Part shown: positions 45,817 to 54,138 of the stretch, piece after piece
How positions within the stretch are numbered: the first letter of the stretch is position 1
Layout of the letters: each line of letters opens with the position of its first letter
Origin: Neorhizobium alkalisoli
GTDB lineage: Bacteria; Pseudomonadota; Alphaproteobacteria; Rhizobiales; Rhizobiaceae
Reading direction: 5' to 3'
Assembly (NCBI RefSeq): GCF_007829835.1
Contig: NZ_VIWP01000001.1
Location: 1,178,001-1,242,000, forward strand
DNA length: 64,000 nt
Notes under the pieces: generated by a model
Database searches by the model: none
The model's input: the letters and a program-made list of their open reading frames with translations, nothing else
Told to the model about the DNA's origin: nothing
Position numbers and translations under genes: made by a program

Positions 45817-46136
45817 CATCCGGATTGCAACCTGCCCGATCTGCAGGGCGAATAAGACGCCTTGCCGAAACGGGCAGGCCGCAGGTCCGGTTCAGGCTGG
45901 ACGGTGTCGACTGCGCGGCGCTTGCCGGTGATACGGTGCTGACTGCGGTGCTCGTTTCAGCACATGCTGTGCGGCAATCGGAATTCGGTCCGGAAAAACG
46001 GGCGGGCTTCTGTCTGATGGGCGCCTGCCAGGACTGCTGGCTCTGGCAGGAGGACGGCAGGCGGTTGCGAGCCTGTTCGACCCTGATTGTCGAAGGAATG
46101 CAATTGCGAACCGCTCCGCCGGAGATCTGGCCATGA
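45813..46136 (+). CDS. Small [2Fe-2S] ferredoxin-like subunit (Fer2_4) of an amine/opine dehydrogenase
   Basis: 107 residues. A beta-grasp ferredoxin-like domain holds the cluster ligands C67, C72, C75 and C88 (motif GFCLMGACQDC, then RLRACST), the spacing of HcnA-type and opine oxidase gamma subunits. The N-terminus fits the VRFRLDGVDCAALAGDTVLTAVL pattern that opens Fer2_4 domains. Its ends overlap hyuB and the FAD gene as ATGA. It should pass electrons between flavin centres of the complex formed by the FAD proteins encoded at 46133-47500 and 40402-41523. Confidence 0.83.
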   Translation: MTSGLQPARSAGRIRRLAETGRPQVRFRLDGVDCAALAGDTVLTAVLVSAHAVRQSEFGPEKRAGFCLMGACQDCWLWQEDGRRLRACSTLIVEGMQLRTAPPEIWP

Positions 46137-47500
46137 CGGCGGTGAGCGGCGAAAAGGTGGTGATCGTCGGCGCCGGTCCCGCCGGCATCCGGGCTGCGGA
46201 AATTCTGGTTCAGGCCGGGATCAGACCCGTCGTCATCGATGAAGGGCTGAAAGGCGGCGGCCAGATCTATCGTCGACCGCCGGAGGGCTTTACGAGATCG
46301 CCGCAGCAGCTTTACGGCTCGGAAGCCCATAAGGCCGTCGCACTGCACTCGCTGTTCGACCGCATGGTCGCGGCAGGAGTGATCGACTATCACCCGCAAA
46401 GCTCCGTGCTTTCGACAGCGGGCAACCTTCTGCAGGCGCTGACACCTGCCGGACGCAAGGACTTTACCTATCACCGGCTGATCCTCGCAACCGGTGCCAT
46501 GGATCGTCTCGCGCCCGTTCCCGGCTGGCAGGCGCCGGGTGTCTACAGCCTCGGCGCCACACAGATCGCCCTGAAGGCTCAAGGTATAGCGCTTGGCGGC
46601 CAGATTGTCCTTGCAGGTTCCGGGCCGCTGCTCACCCTGGTCGCCACCCAGTTGTTGAAGGCCGGCGCCAATATTGCCGCTATTCTCGACACGTCTTCTT
46701 TGCATAGCCAGATCTGCGGATTGCCTGGCATGCTGGCAAGGCCAGGTCTTGTATTGAGGGGTTTCCTGATGCGGGCAAAGCTCGGCCGGCTTTACCATGC
46801 TGGCGTGACGCTGGAGCGGATCGAGAGCGACGAACGCGGCCCTGTCGCCATGCATTGGCGTGATGCGCGTGGCAAAAGCCATGTCACGGCCTGCGACATG
46901 GTGGGCCTTGGCTGGCACCTGCGCGCAGAAACCCAGCTGGCGGGGCTAGCCGGCTGCATGTTCGATTATGATGAAGGCTGGTCGCAATGGTTGCCTCGCA
47001 CCGATCGCATGGGGCGGGCGGGTGAGAGGCTTTATCTGGCCGGCGATGGCTTGAGAATCCTCGGCGCCGATGGCGCGGAAGTTGCCGGCCGTCTCGCCGC
47101 AATCGCCTGCCTTCAGGATATGGGCCTGCCGTCACCCGATGCGCACTCGGATCTGCGCCGGCTGGACCGGTTCGAGCGATTTGCCCGTTCCATGGCCCGC
47201 GCCTTTCCCTGGCCGCGTGCTATTGTCCGTGCCGTTCCCGACGAGACCGTCGTCTGTCGCTGCGAAGGCGTGACGGCCGGTCAGCTGCGGGAAAGCGTCG
47301 TTTATGGCGGTGCCGAAGCCAATCGGGTCAAGTCGCTGGCGCGTGTCGGCATGGGACGCTGTCAGGGGCGCTATTGCCAGCTCGCTGGCGCCGAACTGAT
47401 TGCCGAAAAAGCCGTCATCAAGACCTGCGATGCGGGTCGGCTGCGTGAACAGGCGCCCGTCAGGCCGCTGCCCATCGGCGACTGGGTTCGCGACGCCTGA
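46133..47500 (+). CDS. FAD/NAD-binding oxidoreductase with C-terminal BFD-like [2Fe-2S] domain (opine oxidase alpha type)
   Basis: 455 residues. The N-terminal Rossmann motif is VVIVGAGPAGIRAAEILVQAG (GAGPAG at 13-18), and a second nucleotide site is GGQIVLAGSGPLLTLVATQLLKAG. The C-terminal 85 residues contain CRCEGVTAGQL and GMGRCQGRYC, a bacterioferritin-associated-ferredoxin-like cluster site. This domain order matches HcnB/OoxA and the dye-linked dehydrogenase alpha subunit. It overlaps the small ferredoxin gene by ATGA. It would receive electrons from the DAO subunit and hand them to the respiratory chain. Confidence 0.83.
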   Translation: MTAVSGEKVVIVGAGPAGIRAAEILVQAGIRPVVIDEGLKGGGQIYRRPPEGFTRSPQQLYGSEAHKAVALHSLFDRMVAAGVIDYHPQSSVLSTAGNLLQALTPAGRKDFTYHRLILATGAMDRLAPVPGWQAPGVYSLGATQIALKAQGIALGGQIVLAGSGPLLTLVATQLLKAGANIAAILDTSSLHSQICGLPGMLARPGLVLRGFLMRAKLGRLYHAGVTLERIESDERGPVAMHWRDARGKSHVTACDMVGLGWHLRAETQLAGLAGCMFDYDEGWSQWLPRTDRMGRAGERLYLAGDGLRILGADGAEVAGRLAAIACLQDMGLPSPDAHSDLRRLDRFERFARSMARAFPWPRAIVRAVPDETVVCRCEGVTAGQLRESVVYGGAEANRVKSLARVGMGRCQGRYCQLAGAELIAEKAVIKTCDAGRLREQAPVRPLPIGDWVRDA

Positions 47501-47509
47501 CCAGCAGTC

Positions 47510-48415
47510 CTAGCTGGCCGTATTGCCGGCTTTCAGAACCGCGGCACAAGCCTCGCGCAGGTTGTCACGCATGGCAAGGTGGCTTCCGGTCAAAGGGCGG
47601 TCGCGGCTGGTCAGCAAGGCGATCGGCACGGAAATCTTCTGCTGCAGCGGGCGCCGCACGAGACCCGGAAACTGCTCCCAGGGCAAAAGTCCGTCGACAA
47701 TGGCGACACCAAAACCGTCCCGCACGAAGGGCAGGGCGGTGATGGAAATATCGATCTCGATCGCCGGATTGAAGATCTGTTTTTCGGCAGCAGCGGCGCT
47801 GACCAGCAAACGGCCGGGAAGCGTTCCGGCGCGGTAGGATATCAGCATTTCGTTCTGCAGGTCGGCAAAACCGATCTGTTCCAGCTCCGCAAGTCGGTGA
47901 TGTTCGGGCACGATGCAGACGAGTTCCGCATGGCCGAGAGTTTCCACATCGATCCCCGGCCGGGCGGAATTGTTCATGACGATGCCGAGCGGCGCATCGC
48001 CGTCACGGATCATGTCAACGACATTGACGAGCGGTGCGATCAGCGACCGGACGACGATGTCCGGATGGGAGGCGCGAAACGCAAAAAGCGCCTTCGGCAC
48101 GATCGACATGGCCGGCGGCGCCGAGGCTGCGACCCGGATCAGGCCGGTGCGCCCGAACCGCATGTCCGTCGTGCGGCGGCGAAGGGCGCTGAGCTCGGAA
48201 AAGATCCGCTCGCATTCCGGATAAAGCTCTTCGGCTTCGCGCGTCGGCACCAGCTTGCCGCGCACCCGGTTGAAAAGCTTGAAACCCAGCTGGTCTTCGG
48301 CATGCAGAAGGATCTGGCTGAGCGCCGGCTGCGATATGTTCAGCATCGCGGCAGCACCCGTCACCGTTCCGGTTCGCATCAGCATGCAAAAGACTTCGAG
48401 CTGGCGTGCCTGCAT
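47510..48415 (-). CDS. LysR-family regulator
   Basis: 301 residues. The winged helix is RQLEVFCMLMRTGTVTGAAAMLNISQPALSQILLHAEDQLGFKLFNRVRGKLVPT, followed by a two-lobed effector-binding domain with VNVVDMIRDGDAPLGIVMN and PFVRDGFGVAIVDGLLP. It ends nine bases from the convergent FAD gene and lies 59 bases downstream of a same-strand DAO gene. It may regulate the hyu operon through the repeats near 41604, or the DAO gene, but no site is visible immediately upstream of it. Confidence 0.85.
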   Translation of the reverse strand: MQARQLEVFCMLMRTGTVTGAAAMLNISQPALSQILLHAEDQLGFKLFNRVRGKLVPTREAEELYPECERIFSELSALRRRTTDMRFGRTGLIRVAASAPPAMSIVPKALFAFRASHPDIVVRSLIAPLVNVVDMIRDGDAPLGIVMNNSARPGIDVETLGHAELVCIVPEHHRLAELEQIGFADLQNEMLISYRAGTLPGRLLVSAAAAEKQIFNPAIEIDISITALPFVRDGFGVAIVDGLLPWEQFPGLVRRPLQQKISVPIALLTSRDRPLTGSHLAMRDNLREACAAVLKAGNTAS

Positions 48416-48474
48416 TGGAAATCCCTTGAGTGCGTGAGCGGCGTTGCTGACACCTTATCGCGCGAGGTGGCGAT

Positions 48475-49800
48475 TCAGAAGTCGGCGACCTTGCCCCATG
48501 ACGAGCTTTCGAACCGCTTCGGGTGATATGGCACCGGATCGACGATCGGAGTGCTGGCGGTGACGATATCGGCGATCAGGTGGCCGGCGCCCGGACCGAT
48601 GCCAAAGCCGTGGCCGCTGAAACCGGCAGCCAGGATAAAGCCTGGAACGCTTGCCACTTCGCCGATGGCCGGCACGCCATCCGGGGTGGAATCGATGTAA
48701 CCGGCCCAGCTTGCCGTGATGCGCCGCTTGCCGATTTCCGGCAAGAGCTCGACGGCCCGGTCATAGGTCAGCTTGATCGTGCTCGCATCGACGGCAGGGT
48801 CGAGGATGCGCATATGCTCCATCGGCGTCGGGCGGTCGAGCCGCCAGCGGGCAAGGCTTTCATGGCCGCTGCGGATGCCCTCGAGCCCGCCCGGAGACAG
48901 GCTGCGCCAGCGGCGCATGAACATCGGCAGAAACTGCGTCGCAAAACGCATGTTCTGGGCCGTGACATCAACCCGGCCGCGGCCGCTGATGGCCAGTGTA
49001 TGGCCGCCGTCGCCGCGTCGTGTCACTGAAACACGGGCCGTGTGCAGCGCATCCGGCAGATCACCTTCGCCGGGGCCGATGGAAAGAATTGAGGAACGGG
49101 TGGACGCCTGCGGAAAACGGATGCCAAGCTGGCGGCAGAACGAGGAGGCCCAGGCGCCGCCCGAGAGGATGGCGATCTTGGTCCTGATCGTGCCGTGCTC
49201 GGTCACGACAGCCGACAGCCTGCCGCCTTCCATCTCGATGCCGCGTGCGGCGCAGTTCTGCAGCACGGTTCCGCCGAGTTTCACGATGGCACGCGCGACG
49301 GCCGGGGCGGCACTGGCTGGGTCGGCGGTTCCATCGGTCGGCGAAAAGACGCCGCCCTTCCAGATCCGGCGGGTCGCCTTACCGCGTTCGCTGGCCTCTG
49401 AACTGTCGAGCATATGGGTGCTGACGCCGACAGTGCGGGCAAAATCCCGCCAGCGTGCCCAGCCCGCCAGTTCTTCCTCGCTGTCGCTGAGATAGAGCAG
49501 GCCGCAACGCCTAAAGCCGGTATCCTCGCCGCTTTCCTCGGCGAAGCTTTCCCACAGGTCGAGGCTTTTCGTCGCCATCGGCAGTTCGCGTGCGTCGCGG
49601 TTCTGCTGGCGGCACCAGCCCCAGTTGCGGCTTGACTGTTCTGCGCCGACGCGTCCTTTTTCGATCAGGGCCACCTTCAGGCCGCGCTTGGCCAGATAAT
49701 AGGCTGTGAAGACACCGACGATGCCCGCGCCGATGACGACCGCGTCGGCGGAGCGCTGCAATCCGGCATCGGTTTCCACGAGCGTGAGCGGTGCTGGCAT
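48475..49800 (-). CDS. DAO-family FAD-dependent amine oxidoreductase
   Basis: 441 residues from the ATG at 49800 (GAGGAGA upstream); the longer in-frame start at 49875 adds arginine-rich residues and is unlikely. It has ADAVVIGAGIVGVFTAYYLAKRGLKVALIEKGRVGAEQSSRNWGWCRQQNRD, then GGLLYL-like and SWAGYIDSTPDGVPAIGEV blocks and GFSGHGFGIGPGAGHLIADIV near the end. NWGWCRQQ resembles D-amino acid dehydrogenase-like proteins. It is divergent from an Lrp-type regulator across a 246-base region containing inverted repeats, so Lrp is its likely controller. Substrate unknown; probably a secondary or D-amine. Confidence 0.8.
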   Translation of the reverse strand: MPAPLTLVETDAGLQRSADAVVIGAGIVGVFTAYYLAKRGLKVALIEKGRVGAEQSSRNWGWCRQQNRDARELPMATKSLDLWESFAEESGEDTGFRRCGLLYLSDSEEELAGWARWRDFARTVGVSTHMLDSSEASERGKATRRIWKGGVFSPTDGTADPASAAPAVARAIVKLGGTVLQNCAARGIEMEGGRLSAVVTEHGTIRTKIAILSGGAWASSFCRQLGIRFPQASTRSSILSIGPGEGDLPDALHTARVSVTRRGDGGHTLAISGRGRVDVTAQNMRFATQFLPMFMRRWRSLSPGGLEGIRSGHESLARWRLDRPTPMEHMRILDPAVDASTIKLTYDRAVELLPEIGKRRITASWAGYIDSTPDGVPAIGEVASVPGFILAAGFSGHGFGIGPGAGHLIADIVTASTPIVDPVPYHPKRFESSSWGKVADF

Positions 49801-49887
49801 GGCGGTCAATCTCCTCGAACGTAGGTCGGTCGATATGTCAGCATAATGGCGCCGTCCGCGTGTCGGTGACCGCACATGTCAGCCGGA

Positions 49888-49933
49888 CAGCACAAGATTC
49901 TGTGCGCGGCCGAGGATGCAGCTTTTTGTGCTG
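49888..49933. promoter_or_regulatory. Inverted repeats in the Lrp/DAO divergent region
   Basis: CAGCACAA (49888-49895) and TTGTGCTG (49926-49933) form a perfect inverted repeat with 30 bases between arms. Within it GCACA (49890-49894) and TGTGC (49901-49905) flank AGATTC as a compact dyad. The region lies between the divergent DAO and Lrp starts. Multiple spaced half-sites are expected of Lrp-type octamers. Confidence 0.45.
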
Positions 49934-50046
49934 ACGGTCTTTTCGCAGAATGAAATAGACAAGAGAAGCCAAAGTGTTAAAGTTGATCCCGGAAATCAGC
50001 GGCATAAAATGCTGCGATTGCCGGATAGCTTGAGAGGTGTCCAGAC

Positions 50047-50523
50047 GTGAAGCTCGATCGTATCGACATCAAGATCCTCTACGAATTGCAGAAGAACGGC
50101 CGCATTACCAATGTCGAGCTGGCCGAGCTGGTCAACCTGTCGCCAAGCCCCTGCCTGATGCGGGTCAAGAAGCTGCAGCAGGAAGGCTATATCGAGGGGT
50201 ATTCTGCCCAGATCAATATCGGCAAGCTGGGGCAGACACTCACCGTTTTTACCGAGGTCACGCTGAAGAACCATCGGCAGATCGATTTCGCGCGGTTCCT
50301 CGCTGCGGTGGAGCGGGTCGATCAGGTGATCGAGTGCCACCTGGTTTCGGGCGGTTACGACTACATGCTCAAATTCGTCACCGCTGGCATCGGCGAATAT
50401 CAGACGATCATGGAGCGCCTGACCGACATGGATATCGGCATCGACAAATATTTCAGCTTCGTCGTCCTGAAATCGCCGATCGTCAAGGCTCACATGCCGC
50501 TGACCAGCCTGTTCCTGGTTTAA
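50047..50523 (+). CDS. Lrp/AsnC-family regulator
   Basis: 158 residues starting at GTG 50047, with GAGAGG upstream. The HTH is DIKILYELQKNGRITNVELAELVNLSPSPCLMRVKKLQQEGYIEGY. The RAM-like effector domain follows, with VIECHLVSGGYDYMLKFVTAGIGEYQTIMERL. This close match to BkdR/PutR-type local regulators suggests it controls catabolism of one amino compound, probably via the divergent DAO gene and possibly the ABC operon ending convergently beside it. Confidence 0.88.
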   Translation: MKLDRIDIKILYELQKNGRITNVELAELVNLSPSPCLMRVKKLQQEGYIEGYSAQINIGKLGQTLTVFTEVTLKNHRQIDFARFLAAVERVDQVIECHLVSGGYDYMLKFVTAGIGEYQTIMERLTDMDIGIDKYFSFVVLKSPIVKAHMPLTSLFLV

Positions 50524-50546
50524 GGTTTCCCTGTCCCGCAGAAACG

Positions 50547-50568
50547 TGAGGCAGCCTGCGCTGCCTCA
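50547..50568. terminator. Convergent stem-loop between Lrp and ABC ATPase
   Basis: Perfect 9-bp stem TGAGGCAGC/GCTGCCTCA with loop CTGC. It overlaps the stop codon of the minus-strand ATPase and lies 23 bases after the Lrp stop. No strong T-run flanks it, so termination may depend on the stem alone or on Rho. Confidence 0.5.
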
Positions 50569-52221
50569 GCCCTGTACGTAGGTCTTGACCAGCTCAGGAT
50601 CGCGTTCCAACCGGTCAAGCCAGCTGGGATCGAGTTTCGGAACAGACGAAAACAGCAGTTTCGAATAGGGATGCTGCGGCACTTTCGAAATTGCCGGCGT
50701 GATCTCCTCGACCTTGCGGCCGTTATACATCACGACGATCTCGTCACAGATTGCTTCCACGACGGACAGATCATGGCTGATGAAAATGTAGGAGAGAGAA
50801 AGCTCGCGTTGCATTTCCTTCAGGAGATCGATCACGGCGGCCGCGACGACGGTGTCGAGGGCGGAGGTGATCTCGTCGCAGACGATCAGCTTCGGTTCGG
50901 CGGCAAGTGCGCGGGCGAAGTTGACACGCTGTTTCTGGCCGCCGGAGAGCTCGGCCGGCGTGCGGCTGCGCAGCGCCTTCGGCAGACGCACCATATCCAT
51001 GAGTTCGTCGATCCGCGTATCGCGCGCTTTGCCCTTCATGCCGTGATAGAATTTCAGCGGCCGACCAAGAATTTCCTCGATCGACTTTGCCGGATTGAGC
51101 GATGTATCCGCGTGCTGGAAAACGATCTGCAGCTCGCGCAACTGTTCGCGGCTTCTCTGGCGGGCCGAAGGCGCAAGTTCGCGTCCGTCGAGCGTCAGCT
51201 GGCCGGCCGAGGCTGGCAGGATCCCGGCAATCGAGCGGGCAAGCGTAGACTTGCCGCAGCCGGATTCGCCGATGATGCCGAGATTGCGACCGCGCTCCAG
51301 GGAAAGGCTCGCCTCCTGCACCGCCTTGACGAGCGGCAGGCCATCCGGTTGAACCGGGCCGTAACCGGCAATCAGGCCATTGACCTGCAGGAGCGGCTTG
51401 CGCTCCAGCGCCGCAACGATGCTTTCGCCGCGCGGCTTCGGCTCGAAGGCCGAAAGCAGCTCACGGGTATAGGGGTGCTTGGCGTCGGCCAGGATCTCGT
51501 TTGTCCCGGCGACTTCCTGAACCTCACCGCCGCGCAGGACGACGATGCGATCGGCGATCTGGGCAACGACAGCCAGATCGTGAGACACATAGACGCCGGC
51601 AATGCCGCTCTTTTTCATCACCGCCTTGAAGGCACGCAAAACTTCGATCTGGGTCGTGACGTCGAGCGCCGTGGTCGGCTCGTCGAAAATGACCAGTTTC
51701 GGATCCGAGATCAGCGCCATCGCGGCTGCCAGACGTTGCAGCTGGCCGCCCGAAACCTGATGCGGATAGCGGTTGCCGATCCCGTCCGGATCCGGCAGCG
51801 ACAGCGCCCTGAACAGCGAGACCGCCTTTTCGCGCGCTTCTGCCGGCGGCATCAGCTGGTGGATGCGGGTGACCTCGATCACCTGGTCGATGATGCGCTT
51901 GGACGGGTTGAAGGCAGCGGCGGCCGATTGCGGTACATAGGAGACTTCGAGGCCGCGGACATTGGCGCGCTGGCGTTCGCTGAGCGCCACCATGTCCTTG
52001 CCGGCGACCGTGACGCTGCCGCCCGATATCCTGCAGCCGGGCCGGGCATAGCCCATGATCGTCAGCGCGATCGTCGTCTTGCCCGATCCGCTTTCGCCGA
52101 TCAGGGCGACGATTTCGCCCGGCGCGATGTCGAGATCGATCCCCTTGATGATCTCGATGCGGCGGCCTGAATCGGTTTTCGCCTCGACCTTGAGATCGCG
52201 GATTTCAACGAGATTTGCCAT
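50566..52221 (-). CDS. Fused DppD-DppF-type ABC ATPase
   Basis: 551 residues with two ATPase domains. Domain one has GESGSGKTT, VSGGQLQRLAAAMAL and LVIFDEPTTALD. Domain two has GESGCGKST, LSGGQKQRV and LIVCDEITSALD, ending with HPYSKLLFSSVPKLDPSW. It energises the peptide-family importer whose permeases lie directly upstream on the same strand; its start immediately abuts the DppC-type stop. As in the importer at 28-32 kb, the two ATPases are fused into one polypeptide. Confidence 0.9.
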   Translation of the reverse strand: MANLVEIRDLKVEAKTDSGRRIEIIKGIDLDIAPGEIVALIGESGSGKTTIALTIMGYARPGCRISGGSVTVAGKDMVALSERQRANVRGLEVSYVPQSAAAAFNPSKRIIDQVIEVTRIHQLMPPAEAREKAVSLFRALSLPDPDGIGNRYPHQVSGGQLQRLAAAMALISDPKLVIFDEPTTALDVTTQIEVLRAFKAVMKKSGIAGVYVSHDLAVVAQIADRIVVLRGGEVQEVAGTNEILADAKHPYTRELLSAFEPKPRGESIVAALERKPLLQVNGLIAGYGPVQPDGLPLVKAVQEASLSLERGRNLGIIGESGCGKSTLARSIAGILPASAGQLTLDGRELAPSARQRSREQLRELQIVFQHADTSLNPAKSIEEILGRPLKFYHGMKGKARDTRIDELMDMVRLPKALRSRTPAELSGGQKQRVNFARALAAEPKLIVCDEITSALDTVVAAAVIDLLKEMQRELSLSYIFISHDLSVVEAICDEIVVMYNGRKVEEITPAISKVPQHPYSKLLFSSVPKLDPSWLDRLERDPELVKTYVQG

Positions 52222-53064
52222 TCACGCGCTCCGATCTCTGATCTTCTTGGGCAGATTGTCGATCAGCAGGTTGACGCTGATGGTGAGGCTCGCAATCGCA
52301 AGCGACGGAACGATCACGGCAGGTGCGCCAAAAGGCAGGCCGCCGATATTTTCGTGAACCAGCGCGCCCCAGTCCGCATAGGGCGGCTGCACGCCGAGCC
52401 CGAGGAAGGAGAGACCGGAGAGAAGCAGGACGATGAAGACGAACCGGATACCGAAATCGGCCAGAAGCGGGCCGATGATGTTCGGCAGGATTTCCGAAAA
52501 GACCACGTAGGGAATGCCCTCGCCGCGGGTGCGGGCGACGGTGATGTAGTCCATCGTGTTGACATTGACGGCAAGCGACCGGGCGAAACGGTAAGCGCCG
52601 GGAATATAGATCACGCCCAGCATGATGATCAGCACGGGCAGCGACGATCCGACCGCAGCCGCGACCACGAGGCCGGAAAGCTTGCTCGGAATGGAATTGA
52701 GCGCATCGAGGAAACGGCTGAGAACCGTATCGAACCAGCCGCCGATCACGGCGGCCGCCATGCCGAGTGCCGCGCCGGAAAAACAGGCGAGGCAGACGGC
52801 CGCAAGTGAGATGCCAACCGTATAACGGGCGCCCATGATGATGCGCGAAAGCATGTCACGGCCGAGATAGTCGGAGCCGAGCAGGAGCTTGCTGCTCATC
52901 GGGCCGAAATAGTCCTCATCGACAATCTCGCCGACCGGATAGGGGATGATATGCGGCGCAAGGAAAGCGATGATCGCCCAGAAGAGAATGATGGCAAACC
53001 CGATCATTCCGATCCAGCTGAACCGGTAGCCTGTGCTGCGGGACATGGTCGTGGATGTGGTCAT
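52222..53064 (-). CDS. Peptide-family ABC permease (DppC type)
   Basis: 280 residues from the ATG at 53064. The N-terminal membrane helix WIGMIGFAIILFWAIIAFLAPHIIPYPVGE is followed by LLLGSDYLGRDMLSRIIMGARYTVGISL, the DppC signature, and an EAA-type loop around DYITVARTRGEGIPYVVFSEILPNIIGPLLADFGIRF. A longer frame continues upstream to 53526 but overlaps the DppB-type gene and is spurious. The start is two bases after the previous gene's stop. Confidence 0.88.
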   Translation of the reverse strand: MTTSTTMSRSTGYRFSWIGMIGFAIILFWAIIAFLAPHIIPYPVGEIVDEDYFGPMSSKLLLGSDYLGRDMLSRIIMGARYTVGISLAAVCLACFSGAALGMAAAVIGGWFDTVLSRFLDALNSIPSKLSGLVVAAAVGSSLPVLIIMLGVIYIPGAYRFARSLAVNVNTMDYITVARTRGEGIPYVVFSEILPNIIGPLLADFGIRFVFIVLLLSGLSFLGLGVQPPYADWGALVHENIGGLPFGAPAVIVPSLAIASLTISVNLLIDNLPKKIRDRSA

Positions 53065-53066
53065 GG

Positions 53067-54017
53067 TCAGCGCACCCTCGGATTGGCCAGGATTGCAACA
53101 ATGTCGGCAAAGGTGATGAGGGCGAGATAGCCGATACAGAAGATGATGGCACAGGACTGGATCAACGGCAGGTCGCGCGTGGAAACGCCATCGACCATCA
53201 GCTTGGCAATGCCGGGATAGTTGAAGATCGTCTCGACGATGATGACGCCGCCGACGAGATAGGACAGCGAGAGCGCAATCGCATTGGCGATCGGCCCGAC
53301 CGCGTTCGGAAGGGCATGAACCAGCACGGCGCGCCGGCGCGATGCACCCTTGAGGATCGCGGCTTCGACATAGGGTGTGTTGATCGTATCGATGACGGCG
53401 GCTCGGGTCATGCGGATCATCTGGGCAGAAACGACGAAAGTCAGCGTGATGACCGGCATGGCGTAGATCTTCAGCACCTGCCAGAAGGACGTCACGTCGC
53501 TCGCGAAGGAGAGGGCCGGCAGCCATTTCAAATAAACGGAAAACAGCAGCACGGCCGAGGTCGCGATCATGAATTCCGGCACCGAGATGACGCCGATCGT
53601 CAGAACCGTGACGATGCGGTCGTAAACCGAACCGCGGAACATGGCGGCGGTGATGCCGAGCGTCAGGGAGAGGGGGACGGCAAACAGGGTGACGATGCCG
53701 GCAAGGCGCATCGTATTGACGAAACGCGCGCCGATCAGCTCAGCAACCGGGACATTGTTGACATAGGAAGTGCCGAGATCGCCCTGAAGCAAGCCAAACA
53801 GCCAGCGTGCGAAACGGAAAAAGGCGGGCTCATCCAGATGCATGGCGGCTCTGAGACCGGCGACGGCTTCCGGTGTCGCTGCCTGGCCGAGCAGGATCGT
53901 TGCGGTATCGCCCGGCAGCATGGCCGTGGCAAAAAAGACCGCGAAAGAGACGATCAGCAGAGTAAGGGCGGCGCTGCCGAGCCTGTTGGTGATGAGTCCG
54001 AGGACATAGTTGCGCAA
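53067..54017 (-). CDS. Peptide-family ABC permease (DppB type), probable TTG start
   Basis: 316 residues if started at the TTG at 54017, preceded by CAGGGAAA. This gives LRNYVLGLITNRLGSAALTLLIVSFAVFFATAMLPGDTA, the normal DppB N-terminus. An earlier TTG at 54107 would add 30 residues, but it lies inside a stem-loop (54100-54127). No ATG is available before the first helix. The EAA loop reads YVEAAILKGASRRRAVLVHALPNAVGPIANAIALSLSYLVGG. It pairs with the DppC-type protein encoded downstream. Confidence 0.8.
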   Translation of the reverse strand: MRNYVLGLITNRLGSAALTLLIVSFAVFFATAMLPGDTATILLGQAATPEAVAGLRAAMHLDEPAFFRFARWLFGLLQGDLGTSYVNNVPVAELIGARFVNTMRLAGIVTLFAVPLSLTLGITAAMFRGSVYDRIVTVLTIGVISVPEFMIATSAVLLFSVYLKWLPALSFASDVTSFWQVLKIYAMPVITLTFVVSAQMIRMTRAAVIDTINTPYVEAAILKGASRRRAVLVHALPNAVGPIANAIALSLSYLVGGVIIVETIFNYPGIAKLMVDGVSTRDLPLIQSCAIIFCIGYLALITFADIVAILANPRVR

Positions 54018-54099
54018 TAGGGTTTCCCTGCCTGAAAAGTTCGAGAATGCCGGCGCCCTTTTCCGGACGAACCGGTTTGGCGTCGTCAGGCGCAGTCTT

Positions 54100-54127
54100 G
54101 GCGGCAAGGGAAACGTCCCCTGCCGCC
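54100..54127. other. Stem-loop directly after the binding-protein gene
   Basis: GGCGGCA (54100-54106) and TGCCGCC (54121-54127) pair perfectly, followed inward by one mismatch and GGG/CCC, with a small loop. It begins 11 bases past the stop of the binding-protein gene on the minus strand and precedes the permease start. No U-tract follows. It is in the same place relative to its operon as the hairpin at 38535-38577. Confidence 0.55.
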
Positions 54128-54138
54128 AGGCATCAGCC

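Noticed and set aside
42463..45819. An uninterrupted 1118-codon minus-strand frame opposite hyuA and hyuB
   Set aside because: It is the mirror of two strongly recognisable plus-strand genes in GC-rich DNA. Its translation is low-complexity (R, D, G, H rich) with no domain, and it spans two genes plus their junction.
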